Of a DNA stretch of 64,000 nucleotides, positions 1-11,896 are shown one piece after another. Made by a program: the position numbers and the translations under genes. Each line of letters opens with the position of its first letter. Positions within the stretch are counted from its first letter, which is position 1. The notes beneath the pieces are model-generated. The model ran no database searches. It was not told where the DNA came from and saw nothing but the letters and a program-made list of their open reading frames with translations. Origin of the DNA: Xylocopa sonorina (Eukaryota; Arthropoda; Insecta; Hymenoptera; Apidae); assembly GCF_050948175.1 (NCBI RefSeq), contig NC_135197.1:7396501-7460500 (forward strand), in the 5' to 3' direction.

Positions 1-3000
1 GCCTTTCACCGTTTCCCGTCGTTCATCGTCGACGCTATTATTAACTCCTCTTTACGATCCGCCGTGTTTTTCCTGTTACGTGCCGCGTAAACTTTGAATA
101 AATTAAAGAAGCGATTGTCCGCGTTGGATACACGCGTAGCGCAGGCATATGAATGGAAACGCCAGCCATAGCACTTTCGAGGATGACGTAAACCTCGTTG
201 AGGATAGTCGCTGATGGTTGATTTTTCTTCTCTTTGCGCCCTGAGATCATCAGCCCTTTTTCCGAGTTAATCACGTGCTCAGCATGCCACTCGACAAAAA
301 ATATTACTTCTCGCGTCGTTGCTTTTTGCTTGAACCCTTCCACAGTCACGGCCACTCGGGACGTAACATTTATCATAGCTGTTCCTTTCAAAATACACAT
401 TCGTTCTTCGATTAAACGAACTTCTTCGAGCGAGAACGCATCGAGCTGCATTCTCGCGCCCAGCGTTGCTTCCCACCAGCTATTAGACGATTCCATCCGA
501 GGCTGGAACAAATCGTTGTCGGCGTTTTCGTCATCAGTCCAGTGTCAGTTCCACGCGCAGCCGTAATCCTGTCTACATTTTCAAACGCGACAGAGAAACC
601 GAAACGTGAGATGGATCCAGTTCACAGCATTATGGAGCATGTATCGTGACATCGTCCAGAGTTATTGCGATCTGGTCGTTCGCGAGAGCTGTACCCAGCG
701 ATCGGGTGCGATCGGTCCATTCGCACGAGCCAAGAGCATTCGCTGATCCGTTTATTCAGCCGTGCTGAAGGTAATCGCGACACGAGATAAGCGAACGATG
801 CTGTCCTCGATAAAAGAAGACGATCCTGTCTCATTGAACGAGAAACTTCTCGCGTCTGCTTTCCGCCAGTTTCCTTCGGCGCATTCGATCTGATAAACTT
901 TCACGCGATCGTTACGCGGCGAACAAGCCGTCGAACAGAACTAATTGGTGCTAATAAACGGTTGTCGTACGGTTTCAAGGAGGAAGGCTGGCTTCGAAGG
1001 CTCCGCTGTTTCAACTCCGATACCGTCGTGGCCCATTCAATAATTGGTCACATGAACATAATGTAAATTTAACAGCGTCGCGGTTCTGTATAGAGAGCAC
1101 AATGCCGACATATAACTCATGTTTAATGCAACAGTCAGAGGCGTCAGCGCGCGATATTACAATACCGAGGCCGATTCCCTGATTTCCGACGGTGTTTTCG
1201 AACGGTCGTTCAATGCCGTCGCATCCTGCCTCTAAATCGAATCTCGAGTGCTGGAACATTGCTGGGCCCCCGTCGAGCCGTTTGTTGTAATTTAACAGCC
1301 GCTACCGTCGATACCGCAAACACAGCCGAACTTAATACCAGACGCGATATCGAATCATCCCTTAACGATTGACCAACCAACTCTACCTGCGGTACCAGAA
1401 CTTGGAATGCAACGTTTCGATACCGATCAACTATATCTACCGATCGAATATAAAATAATTTTCGTCATTTTTCCAGGAACGAGCACGAAACGCGCAAGAT
1501 TGACACGTCGATCACGTTGGAGCGTGAAGTGCACCGAGAATACAAGCATATCGACACGATCGTTGAATCGGGAGCAAGCTGGCGGTCACGTTGACCGCCG
1601 TTGTCAGCGGGTCTGGTGTCACGGGCGGTCATAACGACCGCCATTGCCCTCAAAGTGTTAAATTACAACGGCAATATCTGCATGCGTTCATCCACCGCCA
1701 GGGGGGGAGACCGCCGCGAAATCACTTAGACTCGACGACAAAGCCTGATGGAACGCGTATCCCCGCGATCGAGATAAACCCCAGCGCGCGTATATAATCA
1801 GCTGTTAATTGCGCCATTTCGACGCGGATTCCTCGCACCTCCTCGCTCGTTCGGATCGCGATCTCGAAGTTGTTCCACGGATGCCGCGACCGTGTTGGAA
1901 TGCGACTTATCTAGTTATCAACGGCGAGGATCGGGCGGTGTGATACGATGGACGCCGCTGCGGGCGAGGGTGCGTTGAACTTGAAAGACGCGGTGGCCCC
2001 AGCCAGGTATATATTTGGACGCGAGACACGAGGAGAATTTAACGCGCGACTGAGCCAGCAACGCGGATAATAGGTCGTAAGTGTTTGCTTCCGGTCGTGG
2101 TTTTAATTCAACCAGTCAGGGGCGAAGGGATTCCCCCCGTGAATTCGACGATTGCTCCCGAACGACCGCCGCGTCATCCTGTCGAACCGGAAGCTCTGAC
2201 GGTCGAGGTCTTCGCACGCGGTTCGAGGACAACGCGAACACGTGGACGAAACGAATTTTACGAGAGAACGCGAACTCCACCGCTACTTTCCTCTTCAATC
2301 TCGACGAGCAGCTTCTAAATTCTTTTTTCGTTCGAGGAAACAGGGATTTAAGATACTGGTTTATGCAAAGATACCAGCTGTCTTCTTCTTGAGGCTTCAT
2401 TATGCCACGCGGCTCGGGATGACTCGAGCGAACTCACCCAATTCTTCATATTCTTGTGTACTACATTATTCATAAGAGTATGCCATCTTTTACGCATTTC
2501 TTTATACGCTCAACGAAGAGCTTCCACAAAGGATTATATAATCTCACAGCAGTCTGTTTTATTCATATTTTTATCGAATAGTTAGCAATTCTGAAAGTTG
2601 TTTCGAACGGAAGGTATTACGTAGGTCTTTTATACACCCGCCTAAAATTTCATATATTAAAGGGATCTTGTTCTGACCAGTTTGTCTCTTGTGTCTCTAT
2701 TTTTAGATCTCGCGAACATGGGACGACCGCGAAGCTATGATACCACCCAGTATCCTTGAATTCGCGCGAGTTGACCCGTAACAGAAGAAGAATGACGGCG
2801 CTGGGCACGTTTTTCCTTCGATCGAGCACTCCGATCGACCAGCAGCGGGCTGTACGAGCCGTTGGCACGCGTATCTAACCGAACGCGAACTGGTTCATTA
2901 TGTCGTAGCGGCCGTAGATCAGCCGGATAAATACATTTGTGTCTTAATGCCTGGACAAGCGAGGCCGTCCGCGTACCTTTCACCTCCCCCATATTCGTGA

Positions 3001-6000
3001 TATACACGCATAAACGTGCGTGTCCCCGATGGCGCAACGCTATGCTAGCTACAAATTTGCCTGGTAATTAACCAATTAGCGGAACACTGCTAATTGACTG
3101 ATTAAGTACCTACTCGTCGGGTACTAGATTGATACTGATGCGTACGATGCCCGGCTGCATTACCATCCCTGGATGGCTCCTCTATCCGCTTTGCGAATCC
3201 AAATTCGTACGCGTTGGTGTTTTCATGAAGAAAAAAGGAGGCAAAAAAATCTCTCCACAGCTGAGACGGAAATAAAGAAACAGGAATTTCAATATTTCGA
3301 TCGAAAGATCTGCGCGCCAGTCAATTTCGAACGACTCTGCTCGCTGAATCGTTCCTGCGATACTTGTCCAACGCCGCGGCGGGTTTACTTTAAATATCCA
3401 AAAAACACATTCCGCCATCGTCGATTCGACGGGGTCCACCCTTTCCATTTCCCCGCGTCCTAATCTCGATGGCCATCGCGGCGATAACAGAACGCAATTT
3501 CAAGTGAAAGAGGGTCGAACAAAAGCGATCGATCGCAGTCCGGCTATTTTTCTATCATTTTCGCGCGCGCGCCCCGGTTCCTGCCGTTCGCGAGCGGAGG
3601 GCGCGACTCGCGACCCCGCGAAAATCGATTTCAGCGTTTCCGGTGCACCAGGCGGTCCCGCCTGAATTCGAGCGCGGCACTGGTTCCGACCCTCCGCCAT
3701 CGCATCGACGCGACCAGCGCCGGAATATCTCGAATAATTCCAAGGATAATCCGATAGCTCGGTTATAATTCGAAAGATGGTGTGTTTGAGTTTCCATCGG
3801 GGTTCGCGAGTACGCGTGCATGTATATGCATTCGTTCACTCGTCCCAACTGCGAGGCACGCGTAACGTACATCGGCCAACGTGCGCCCCGCGTGTTTGGT
3901 TAGAACCACCGTCTGCTATATCCTCTGATTAGGGCTGGCCAAGCTTCGCGTTGCCTTGCCTGCTGCTTTGCATACCTAACTACGACGAAGGCGAACGCAC
4001 TGGGATCGCGTTCCGTTCAGCCTAATTCCGTGTATAAATCGAGTTATCGCGCGATCGTACGACTGTCTGCGCTTTTTGATTAGCTTCCGCGCTCGCGCGA
4101 GCTCGCGAGGGTAGACACCCTTAAACGAGTATCGCCATTCGACTGACATCTTTTCTTCGGATCGATTTAACGCGTGGAGTAACTCGTGAATCGCGAGCTG
4201 TGGGTAACCTCGAATTCTCGCGGCATTCCTCCCTTTGCCTCGTTTTCGACGAAAGCTTTTCCCGTGGTTTAGGAGAGCGCGAGTGTTGCAGAAAGTATTT
4301 GCACGCTTCTCCACGGTCAGTGCTGTTGAACGTTGTTTGAACGTTTCTCATGAAGTTCTTGTCATTCCCCAAGTGGCGAGGAGAGCTTTCGATGATATTT
4401 TAGTCGACAGAGGAAGCGGAGCCACTGACCTCGCCGTGGAGAATCCGCGGGGCTGAGTCCTCGGAAAAATACGGGGCTGCTTTTAAAGGAAACAGTGGCT
4501 GGTCGAATATCGAGAAAACAGCAACACCATTAGACGTGCCTTCGTGCCGCGCCTTTAACTCCGTCCTCCTTGAACAAATTCCATTTCGCAACGGTTGAAC
4601 GTGTCACGGCGACGCGCAATGATATCAACTGATGAATCGATAATTGTCGACTTCGACGCATGCTTAATACGCGTCGGATAAAAAAAAATGAAAGTAACCA
4701 GGAAGTTGTGCACCAATTGCTAGAAGGAGTTTGTATCGTCTCGCTATACCCAGCTTCTCGAACCAGAAAAACCAGATCGCAGACATACGAGGCATACGCG
4801 GTGGCAGTTTCAGTTTCGTTAGTCACAGGATAGACTCGTGTCGTAAGATTAAATCTTCAAGCCGTAAAAGAAAGTTCGTTCTCTCACGACTGTCCACGGA
4901 CGGTGTGGTACACTGTTGCGAAACTGTCGCACGCGGTGCACCAGAAACGGTAACGCGGCGAAACGTCCCGAAACCTGTTACCATTTCATTTGCCCCGCTA
5001 ACATGGGGCACAGGTTTACACACGGCGATTCTGGATGATTAGAAACTCCACGAGAATTACACGCGTGACAAAATCCAAACTTTCGTATCCCCCTCGACGA
5101 TCTTAGACACGCGTGAACGCGTGCACGGGGCGCTTGTCGTGGCTGTCCCGGTGCCGTGTCAACGTCTGCTAGCTTCCGTGTCCTGTTATCAGATCGAGCT
5201 AAGCTCGTGCCGTGACCGTGCATTCGAACCACGGATTAGAATCGCTTTTTGTAGAAATCTCGCGATTAGCTTTCCTGCCTTCGACCCCGCTCGTGTCGCG
5301 GGTCGAATTAAGAACACAGAGTGAAGAGGAACAGCGGCTATCCTCGAAGACTGTTCGAAAGGTGAACACACGGAAGTAACAACGAACAGACTGTTCGTTA
5401 TCATGGCACGCGACGGCAAAAGTCGATCGACTATTTCGAACGATCAGAGTATCGCGTTTTCTGGTGCGCTCGACTGACGCCGCTCGATTGGGGGAAACGG
5501 CGAAGGTGTCGCTCGTAATTATCGGATAGCCGATAATTAAGGCGCGGCGACCGGAGCACGTGGAATTTAAAAGTTAAATTGTGTTTCGCTCATGAATTAT
5601 GCATCTGCGGCCAGAGCCCGCTGATTGCGCGGGAACTTTGATCTCCCGACTATATCGCGTCCCGGTCAAACGATCGTAAAGAGATCGTTCATTCGATGCA
5701 CTTTTAATTGCTCGCCGGTGTTCCACCGGACGAGACATCTCGCGCGACTTGCTTCCACCCCCGGAACCCTGTTCCCCTCCCTCTCTGCTCGAGTGTCGTT
5801 TCAATTCCGAATATTAATTGCGAGCATACGTGTCCACTCGAGGGCGAAATTACCGTGAGATGCTTTCGAGAGTCTAATTTACCAGCGCGCGTGTATACGC
5901 GCCCGCCTCTTATGAACGTCCGCGTTGGTAAATTTATCTCGTTTCGCTCGTGTATCGATCGAATAATCCCGTACTTGAAACGAATTTCACATTTAATTCC

Positions 6001-9000
6001 TATATCGACGGGATCGTTGACAACAACGCGCGAGTAATTTAAACGCTCTATAAATTATACATTCGACGGACGCGTTTGGCAAATAATTTCGGACAGTGTA
6101 ACCGCCCCGTTCTGCGAACAGATTTCGTACATTAGAGGGACACTTTTTAATTAAAATATCCTCGAAGCTACCTAAAGTCTGCTATTGACTCGCGTAGCGA
6201 GTGATGCGAAATGTCTCTCAGTTTTAATTATAAATCCATTGGGGGCTCGATTCGCGTACAAGTGCCAGGAGATTGATCTCGAGGAACAGCGCCATTTTCG
6301 TCTCAATTAGGACGGGAACGTCTCCTCGTGTATGCACGGGGAGTCGACAAAGGTTCCGTATTAGGAAGAATGAAGTTTCGCGAGAAAGGAAGTGGCCAGG
6401 TCCGGTCGGACGATGGAAGAAATCGCGGTTTCGAGTGACTCTCCGCAGGCTCGACGTGGAACCGTCGTCAAAGGGAGCCGAGTGTACGCGAAACGGATTT
6501 CGAGGGAAAAAGCGGACAAGCTCGCTGGAGAGCGCCGGTGCCCACTCGAATTATATTAAGACGAATTCCTCCGTCAGTCAGGCTCGATGTTATTTTAAGC
6601 ACCGTTGAAAAGAAGTTATTACCTTCTTCGTCGAACTCGTTAAGTTCTGGGTTAAGCGGCCGACCTTTCGACGCGACCCAGCTCGCTTTGCCGTTCCGCC
6701 ATGTTGGAAATAATGCGTTCGAATCTTCTCGGTGGCCCTTCGCAGCACTGGTTCCCCACGGTGAACCCACGCTCGCGTAGCTATATTACGACCTCTCGAG
6801 GAAGAATCAAACGATTACTTACGCGATACCGCCGCCGTTTCGACTTTGAACAACCCTCGTCAAACTTTTGACTAACCCTTTCCATCTGAACGATCGCTTA
6901 CATCTTACCATCGTCGGGGATTAAGTCCCTTTATTCGTCTACGCGCGAGGAGGCAAGTTTATACAAGGATTATGAGAAACTTTAGAAACATCGCGAGTTC
7001 GATCTCATCCTGTGCCATCCCAGCGCGGAATCATAAATATATAAGACTATGCAAAACAACGCGTGCTGCACAAAGCTGTACAAAGCTTCCACCGGTTCTT
7101 TGAATCAAAATTCAGCGCGTAGAGCGCACTCGTATCCCCTGGTACGACAAAGAAGCAGCGACAATTACAGCTGCGTGTCAGAGGGCCCCCGTTTCGGCGC
7201 ACTATCGATATCATCCACGTACCATAAAGAGGACTGTATTACGTACACGCATCACGAGTTCCATTGTACCAGGCACGATGTCGCGAAACCTGGCGACATC
7301 CGATCGTCGATGGTGTGTCTGTACATTCTACCGACAGGCGAGATGCAAATCGAAAAGCCGCTTATGAAATCAGAATTGAACGTAGCGACGAGGAGAGGAA
7401 GGAGAAACGAAAAGGTTTACGGAGCTGTGAAAAATGCATTCCGCGCAGACCCGATTTACGCCTCCCGGTTCTCGATACCGCTGGACGCGAGCAGATGAAT
7501 CGGACGCGATTATCGATGCATCGCGGATGCTGCCTCTGTTGCTTAGTCATGGCTCGAAACGAGATTCACGAAGCCACCGCGCCAACCGTTCCTCGATACC
7601 TCGTACAGTCTCTACTTTGTTATTAGAAATTGCTGAATTTAATCTCTTGCTCGCGCACGAACTCTCAAAGCGTATTTCACCCTCCACTCCCGTATCCATT
7701 AACGATCACGATTACACGTCCAGACGAATTCGAATTGAGTGTTACAGATAAATTAACGCGACCAGGCTGTATTTACACCATAAACGCGAAACGCAATTAC
7801 ACCTGAAAGTACGAGAGAATATCCGCGAGAATCGTGGGAGAGAGGCAACGATAAGCGAGCGCGTCGATAATCACCCGACTTGTCGCGCTGACGAAGGCAA
7901 TAACGCATTTTCCCCGGCCCCTATTAAACCTGGATAGCGACGGAACGAAGGTAATTCCGGTGTATCGCGGAAGAAGGAGACCCTGGCAGTGGACGGGGGT
8001 GGTACCGCAGGAATTTCGACGTCGTTACGCGTCCCAGAAGCCGGGTCCTTCCGTTGGAACGCGAGCCAACGAAAAATCGCCTTTACCACCACCCCAGCCA
8101 GTTTTCCCTCCAGGGCAGGAAGTCGTTCCGACAAATGGAACGTCCGCGCGATAGAGAAAATTGTACCGGCAATAATAAAGCGATACGACAGACCTTGGCG
8201 CTGGGGGGATGAATTGAACCGCGTCGCGCGACCAACCCCTTCGCCGCGCGATCCGCCAACCCCCGCTGTTTTCGCGTCGCCTGCTGATACCACCGATAAG
8301 TCCGAATGTTACCGTCCACTTGTTTATCCTTCGAGATGTACCGTTTAATCTGATTGTATTTTTTACAGGAAGGGGGCTGGAGGCGTTCGAGAATTATCGC
8401 CAGCCATTGTTTTCCCTCGATCAGTGCCACGGTCGCGCAGAAATATTTTTCTTTCCACGTTGCTCCACGGTATCGAGCTCGCGGGGTTGTTTCGTTGCTC
8501 CTGGCTCGGGGTTTTCGATAGCGAGAGATTTTTGTTTCAACTTTTTTCTGTTTACTTCTCTGTTTACGAAATCGAAATAGGACGACGCGATAAGGGCGAC
8601 GCGAATCGGTGGAAAATTATTTCGCGTTGCGAGTGTATTCTTGCGGCACCAAGGTTCGCGCTGATGAAGCGAAATAGCTTGAACAACATTCCACTGCAAC
8701 CTATTGCAATAATACTCCATCGTTGGAACGAAGTTCCGACTGTAGCGTTTCTGGGAACTACAATGTTAATAAATTCGCGGTCCGCCAAGTGAGCAATTCA
8801 AACTTCCCACTGCCGGATACTATTTAACTGAAAATTTGAATTGCCACGCCGGTTCGACGTCGCGGGGCGTTAAGTACAGCGTCGGGATCGCGAATAATTT
8901 CCACGGAAGTCTTCGTAAGAGCAGATCCAGCGGCTGTAAACGAAGACGCCTCGATTCAGCGTAATTATAAACGAAATGGCGATAGTCGTTGCTCGCAGTC

Positions 9001-9548
9001 GCGACTGCATTAGCTACTGCCAAGTAGAAAAACCTCAAAACAACAATAAAAAAAACCGTAAATCATTCGTACTGCTCGTATGTGAACAGTGCGCGTAACA
9101 GTAAGTGCATTTGATAAAAAGTAAAGGCATCGTTTCTATCGATGTTCCGTTGCAAACGCAGTCGCTCGTGAAATTCTGGAATAATATCCACGAAACGAGA
9201 GTGCATTACCATCGATGCTTAGAATTCTTTGGCAAACATTACGTTTCTAATTAAAAACCGTGGCATTATCGATTCTACGCTCGCGACAGGAAATTTCGAT
9301 GGTTCTCGTCGGAAGGAATATTCGTTGGGGTAGCGAGGGGGGTAGCGCGTGAAAATGTGGGGTAATTTCCACGGAACGAGGGAGGGAGAGGAGCACGGTC
9401 GTCGATGGTTAAAACCGAGCCGTTCTTCTCGATGGCTCTAACCGCCCAACAGCTTTTGACGGAATCAAAATATTTGTATTCATATCGGGTAGTGCGGTTC
9501 TGGGCTAAGTGGCTTTCTGTGTTGGCAAAAGGAGGGTAAAGTACTCAC
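1..9548 (-). other. Dystrophin intron (3' end beyond window), no recognised gene
   Basis: This is intronic sequence downstream of the 9549-9715 exon. I looked for the next rod repeat and the WW domain on the minus strand and found neither. Several open frames of 60-150 codons occur on both strands, including 7049-7498 on the plus strand (149 codons with an ATG). They have no recognisable motifs and mostly overlap other frames. TATA-like stretches occur at 1791-1798 and 2008-2016 and cannot be tied to a transcript. The interval also contains one copy of the recurrent G-rich motif, at 7992-8002. Confidence 0.7.
41..496 (-). other. Weak candidate single-exon nested ORF (151 codons)
   Basis: An ATG at 496 opens a frame that runs to a TAA at 41-43. 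The translation starts MESSNSWWEATLGARMQLDA and has a mixed, protein-like composition (SLEEVRLIEERMCIL, then VAVTVEGFKQKATTREVIFF). The last 40 residues are basic. I recognise no domain, signal peptide or membrane segment. The frame is also open for 16 codons upstream of the ATG, back to a TGA. It could be an intronless gene nested in the dystrophin intron, a retrocopy remnant, or chance. The only point in its favour is that composition is less arginine/serine-biased than the other chance frames here. Confidence 0.18.
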
Positions 9549-9715
9549 GTTAGCGGTGTCGTCGAGTTTCCGCTTCCACGCATCGCTACGTTCGATTAGG
9601 GCGTTCCACTGCTCTGAAAGTTTGTTCACTTCCCGGCGAATGCTGCGCGTCAATTCGCGTGCCTGCTCCTCCGCGCTTCTGTAGCCCCTCGAATCACCAT
9701 CCAATTCTCTTCCGG
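9549..9715 (-). CDS. Dys: Dystrophin internal exon, last rod repeat in this window
   Basis: This exon supplies two bases completing the split Ala codon, then 55 codons. The translation begins GRELDGDSRGYRSAEEQARE and continues LTRSIRREVNKLSEQWNALI and ERSDAWKRKLDDTAN. Human dystrophin has LLRKQAEEVNTEWEKLNLHS and ADWQRKIDETLE at this place. The segment is the third helix of a repeat, with Trp in both SEQW and DAWKRK. The acceptor is TCGTTCTATTTCAG and the donor is GTGAGT at 9543-9548. It ends in phase 0. The next exon should encode the following repeat and then the WW domain. I do not find it between 1 and 9548, so it probably lies beyond the window edge. Confidence 0.94.
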
Positions 9716-9945
9716 CTGAAATAGAACGACAAAGACGTGAGTCTGATATCCGCCAGCTTCGAGTCAATATTAAATGTCCGGACCCCACGCGACAGATGCG
9801 CTCGCTTCGAGCGAACTTTCGTTTCTCTTAACTGTTACACCGATTTATTTTCACTCCACCTGCTGGTAACATTCGAGATCTCGCAGCGAGGTCCAGCATT
9901 CGAAAGCAAAATCCGATGTTCGTCGTAGGACGCGAAAACCGCGTA

Positions 9946-9960
9946 TTTTTTTTTTTTTTT
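9946..9960 (+). repeat. T15 homopolymer
   Basis: An uninterrupted run of fifteen T, located 231 bases before (higher coordinate than) the 9549-9715 exon acceptor. It is too far away to be its polypyrimidine tract. Confidence 0.95.
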
Positions 9961-11874
9961 CCATCGCGGGTGGTAACGGCGCGCGTAACGAACCGTAGAA
10001 ACGTCGTTCACCGCGGTTGTATCCGTGTACGCGGCCTGGCGTTCGCCTAGGCCGTTCCATCGCCGGGAATTAATTGTCCTATGAATCACGCATCGTATCA
10101 CGCTCGCGGTACGGTTTTTATGCGCATGTTTAGCATTGATAACGCCTACACCGACTCTACCTGCCCCGTTGCCTCCCTATCTGCCGCGTGTTATGATGAT
10201 TTATGATTATGGTCCCGCCCTTTATCCCCGTGTGTCACTCGGTTCCGCGGTTACTCCCTCGATCCCCGGATTCGTAGATCGATGCATTCGCGCGTACGCT
10301 GGTAAATGGGAAAAACTAGCCGCCACGCTACGTGTCGTGTGTCACATCCCCTTTCGCGCTTGTTGCCCATTCCGCGACGAAGGGGGTGGAGAATCGCGCG
10401 GTCGGATACGACGAAAGCGGGAAGATCTTCGTCAGCGATACGTGAGAATTATTACTTCGTGTCGTGGGCAGCGATCGGTTCTGTTTGGGCGGGGGGAAGA
10501 GTCGTTTCACGCGGTTCTTTCTGATCGAAACACGGTAAGCGACGCGAGCGTGGAATTAATCTAGCGCATGATCGTTCGAATCGACGATGCAATCGTGTCA
10601 CATCGAACGCTGCGTGCTGCTCCCGCGATCGTCCCTTTGGAAGTGCTCCAAACCATCTGTTCAGAGACACTGGTGGCGCATAGTAAAAGCGTAGCCCGCG
10701 ACGTACGCCGCGACAGGTGGCTAGGAAATCGTATTCGTGAAACGCGATTGCGAAGTCGGGACAGGTAGGCGCGTCCGTCTAAACCGGGACGATCGTGTGG
10801 GACACGTCACGATTACGCGTGGAAAACACCTAAAAACTATTTCCACCGAATCGAATTAGGCGGTCGTGTTTTTCATCGGCAAGCCATCCATTCAACAGTT
10901 GCCGCATTCGATTTCCAGTCACGTACACCCCGGCTCTTCGCGCTCCTTTCTTTTTACCATCCACCGAGTCGTTTTCCCTCCTTCGCCTTTCATCCCCCTA
11001 GTTCCTTTCGCCTCAGCCTCCCTTTGCTGGGGCTCTCGCTTTAGAAACTGACCACGGAATCTGTGTAACCTCTATTTTCCCCCTGAATAATTCGCTACCC
11101 TCTTACGCGATGATTGATACGCTTATCGATATTACCATATCACATTACTTTGTTTAATGCTCTTCTCAGAATGTTGCTTGCAAACGAACATCAATTATTT
11201 ATCCAAAATACTTATTACAAAATACAATTCTTCCACTGTTTTAAAAGAAACCAAATCCACCAACTTGAAGCATACAGTTCTCGCAGAACGCGATACAACA
11301 GCCAAGAGTGGACTCCACAAATCGTTCCAGAAGAACCATCTATCAAACACCGTTCCCAGGCACGCGCAATCAGTTCAGCGCCTTCGACTCCCGCGACGAA
11401 CGACCGGAAAATTCTCGATCCATCAATCGGAGGGGCGAACAGATCGAGCGATTCGTTCAGGGCGTTATTACGTTACGCACGGTCGGTACCACTCGCAGGA
11501 AGTACGTACGATCTCGCGTTCGATGCAAGATAATCAACGTGAAGTGCATCGAGGGTGGGAGAGAGGCTGTCGAAGTGGAAGAAAGGCGACGCGGAGGGCG
11601 CGTCGCGGGACCAGAGGGTCCTGGGAGTTCGCTGGTAGGCGTCAGGGGCCTCCAGCGCGAAGACAACCGGCGCTCGATGGGTGCACGATTTCAGTCACTC
11701 GACAGGGAGTCACGTTCGATGAAACGTGCACGGCATCCAGCCAGTCCCGGGCGTTGTCGCAACGTCAATAAATTTCAACCGATATAACACGCGCCGCATC
11801 GCAGCACGCCGGCACCCAGATCGTGCAACGGCACCCTCCTATCGAGCCAGCTGCTCGGATTTGGCCCGTGAAAT

Positions 11875-11896
11875 CGAATCGAATCGATTCGATTCG
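11875..11896. repeat. 22-bp perfect palindrome
   Basis: The sequence consists of CGAATCGAATC followed by its exact reverse complement GATTCGATTCG, centred on ATCGAT. It can be read as TCGAA-type slippage on both arms. Confidence 0.95.

Noticed and set aside
7049..7498. 149-codon plus-strand frame with TATATAAG just before its ATG
   Set aside because: The TATA-like sequence is too close to the ATG to be its promoter, and the product is unrecognised.
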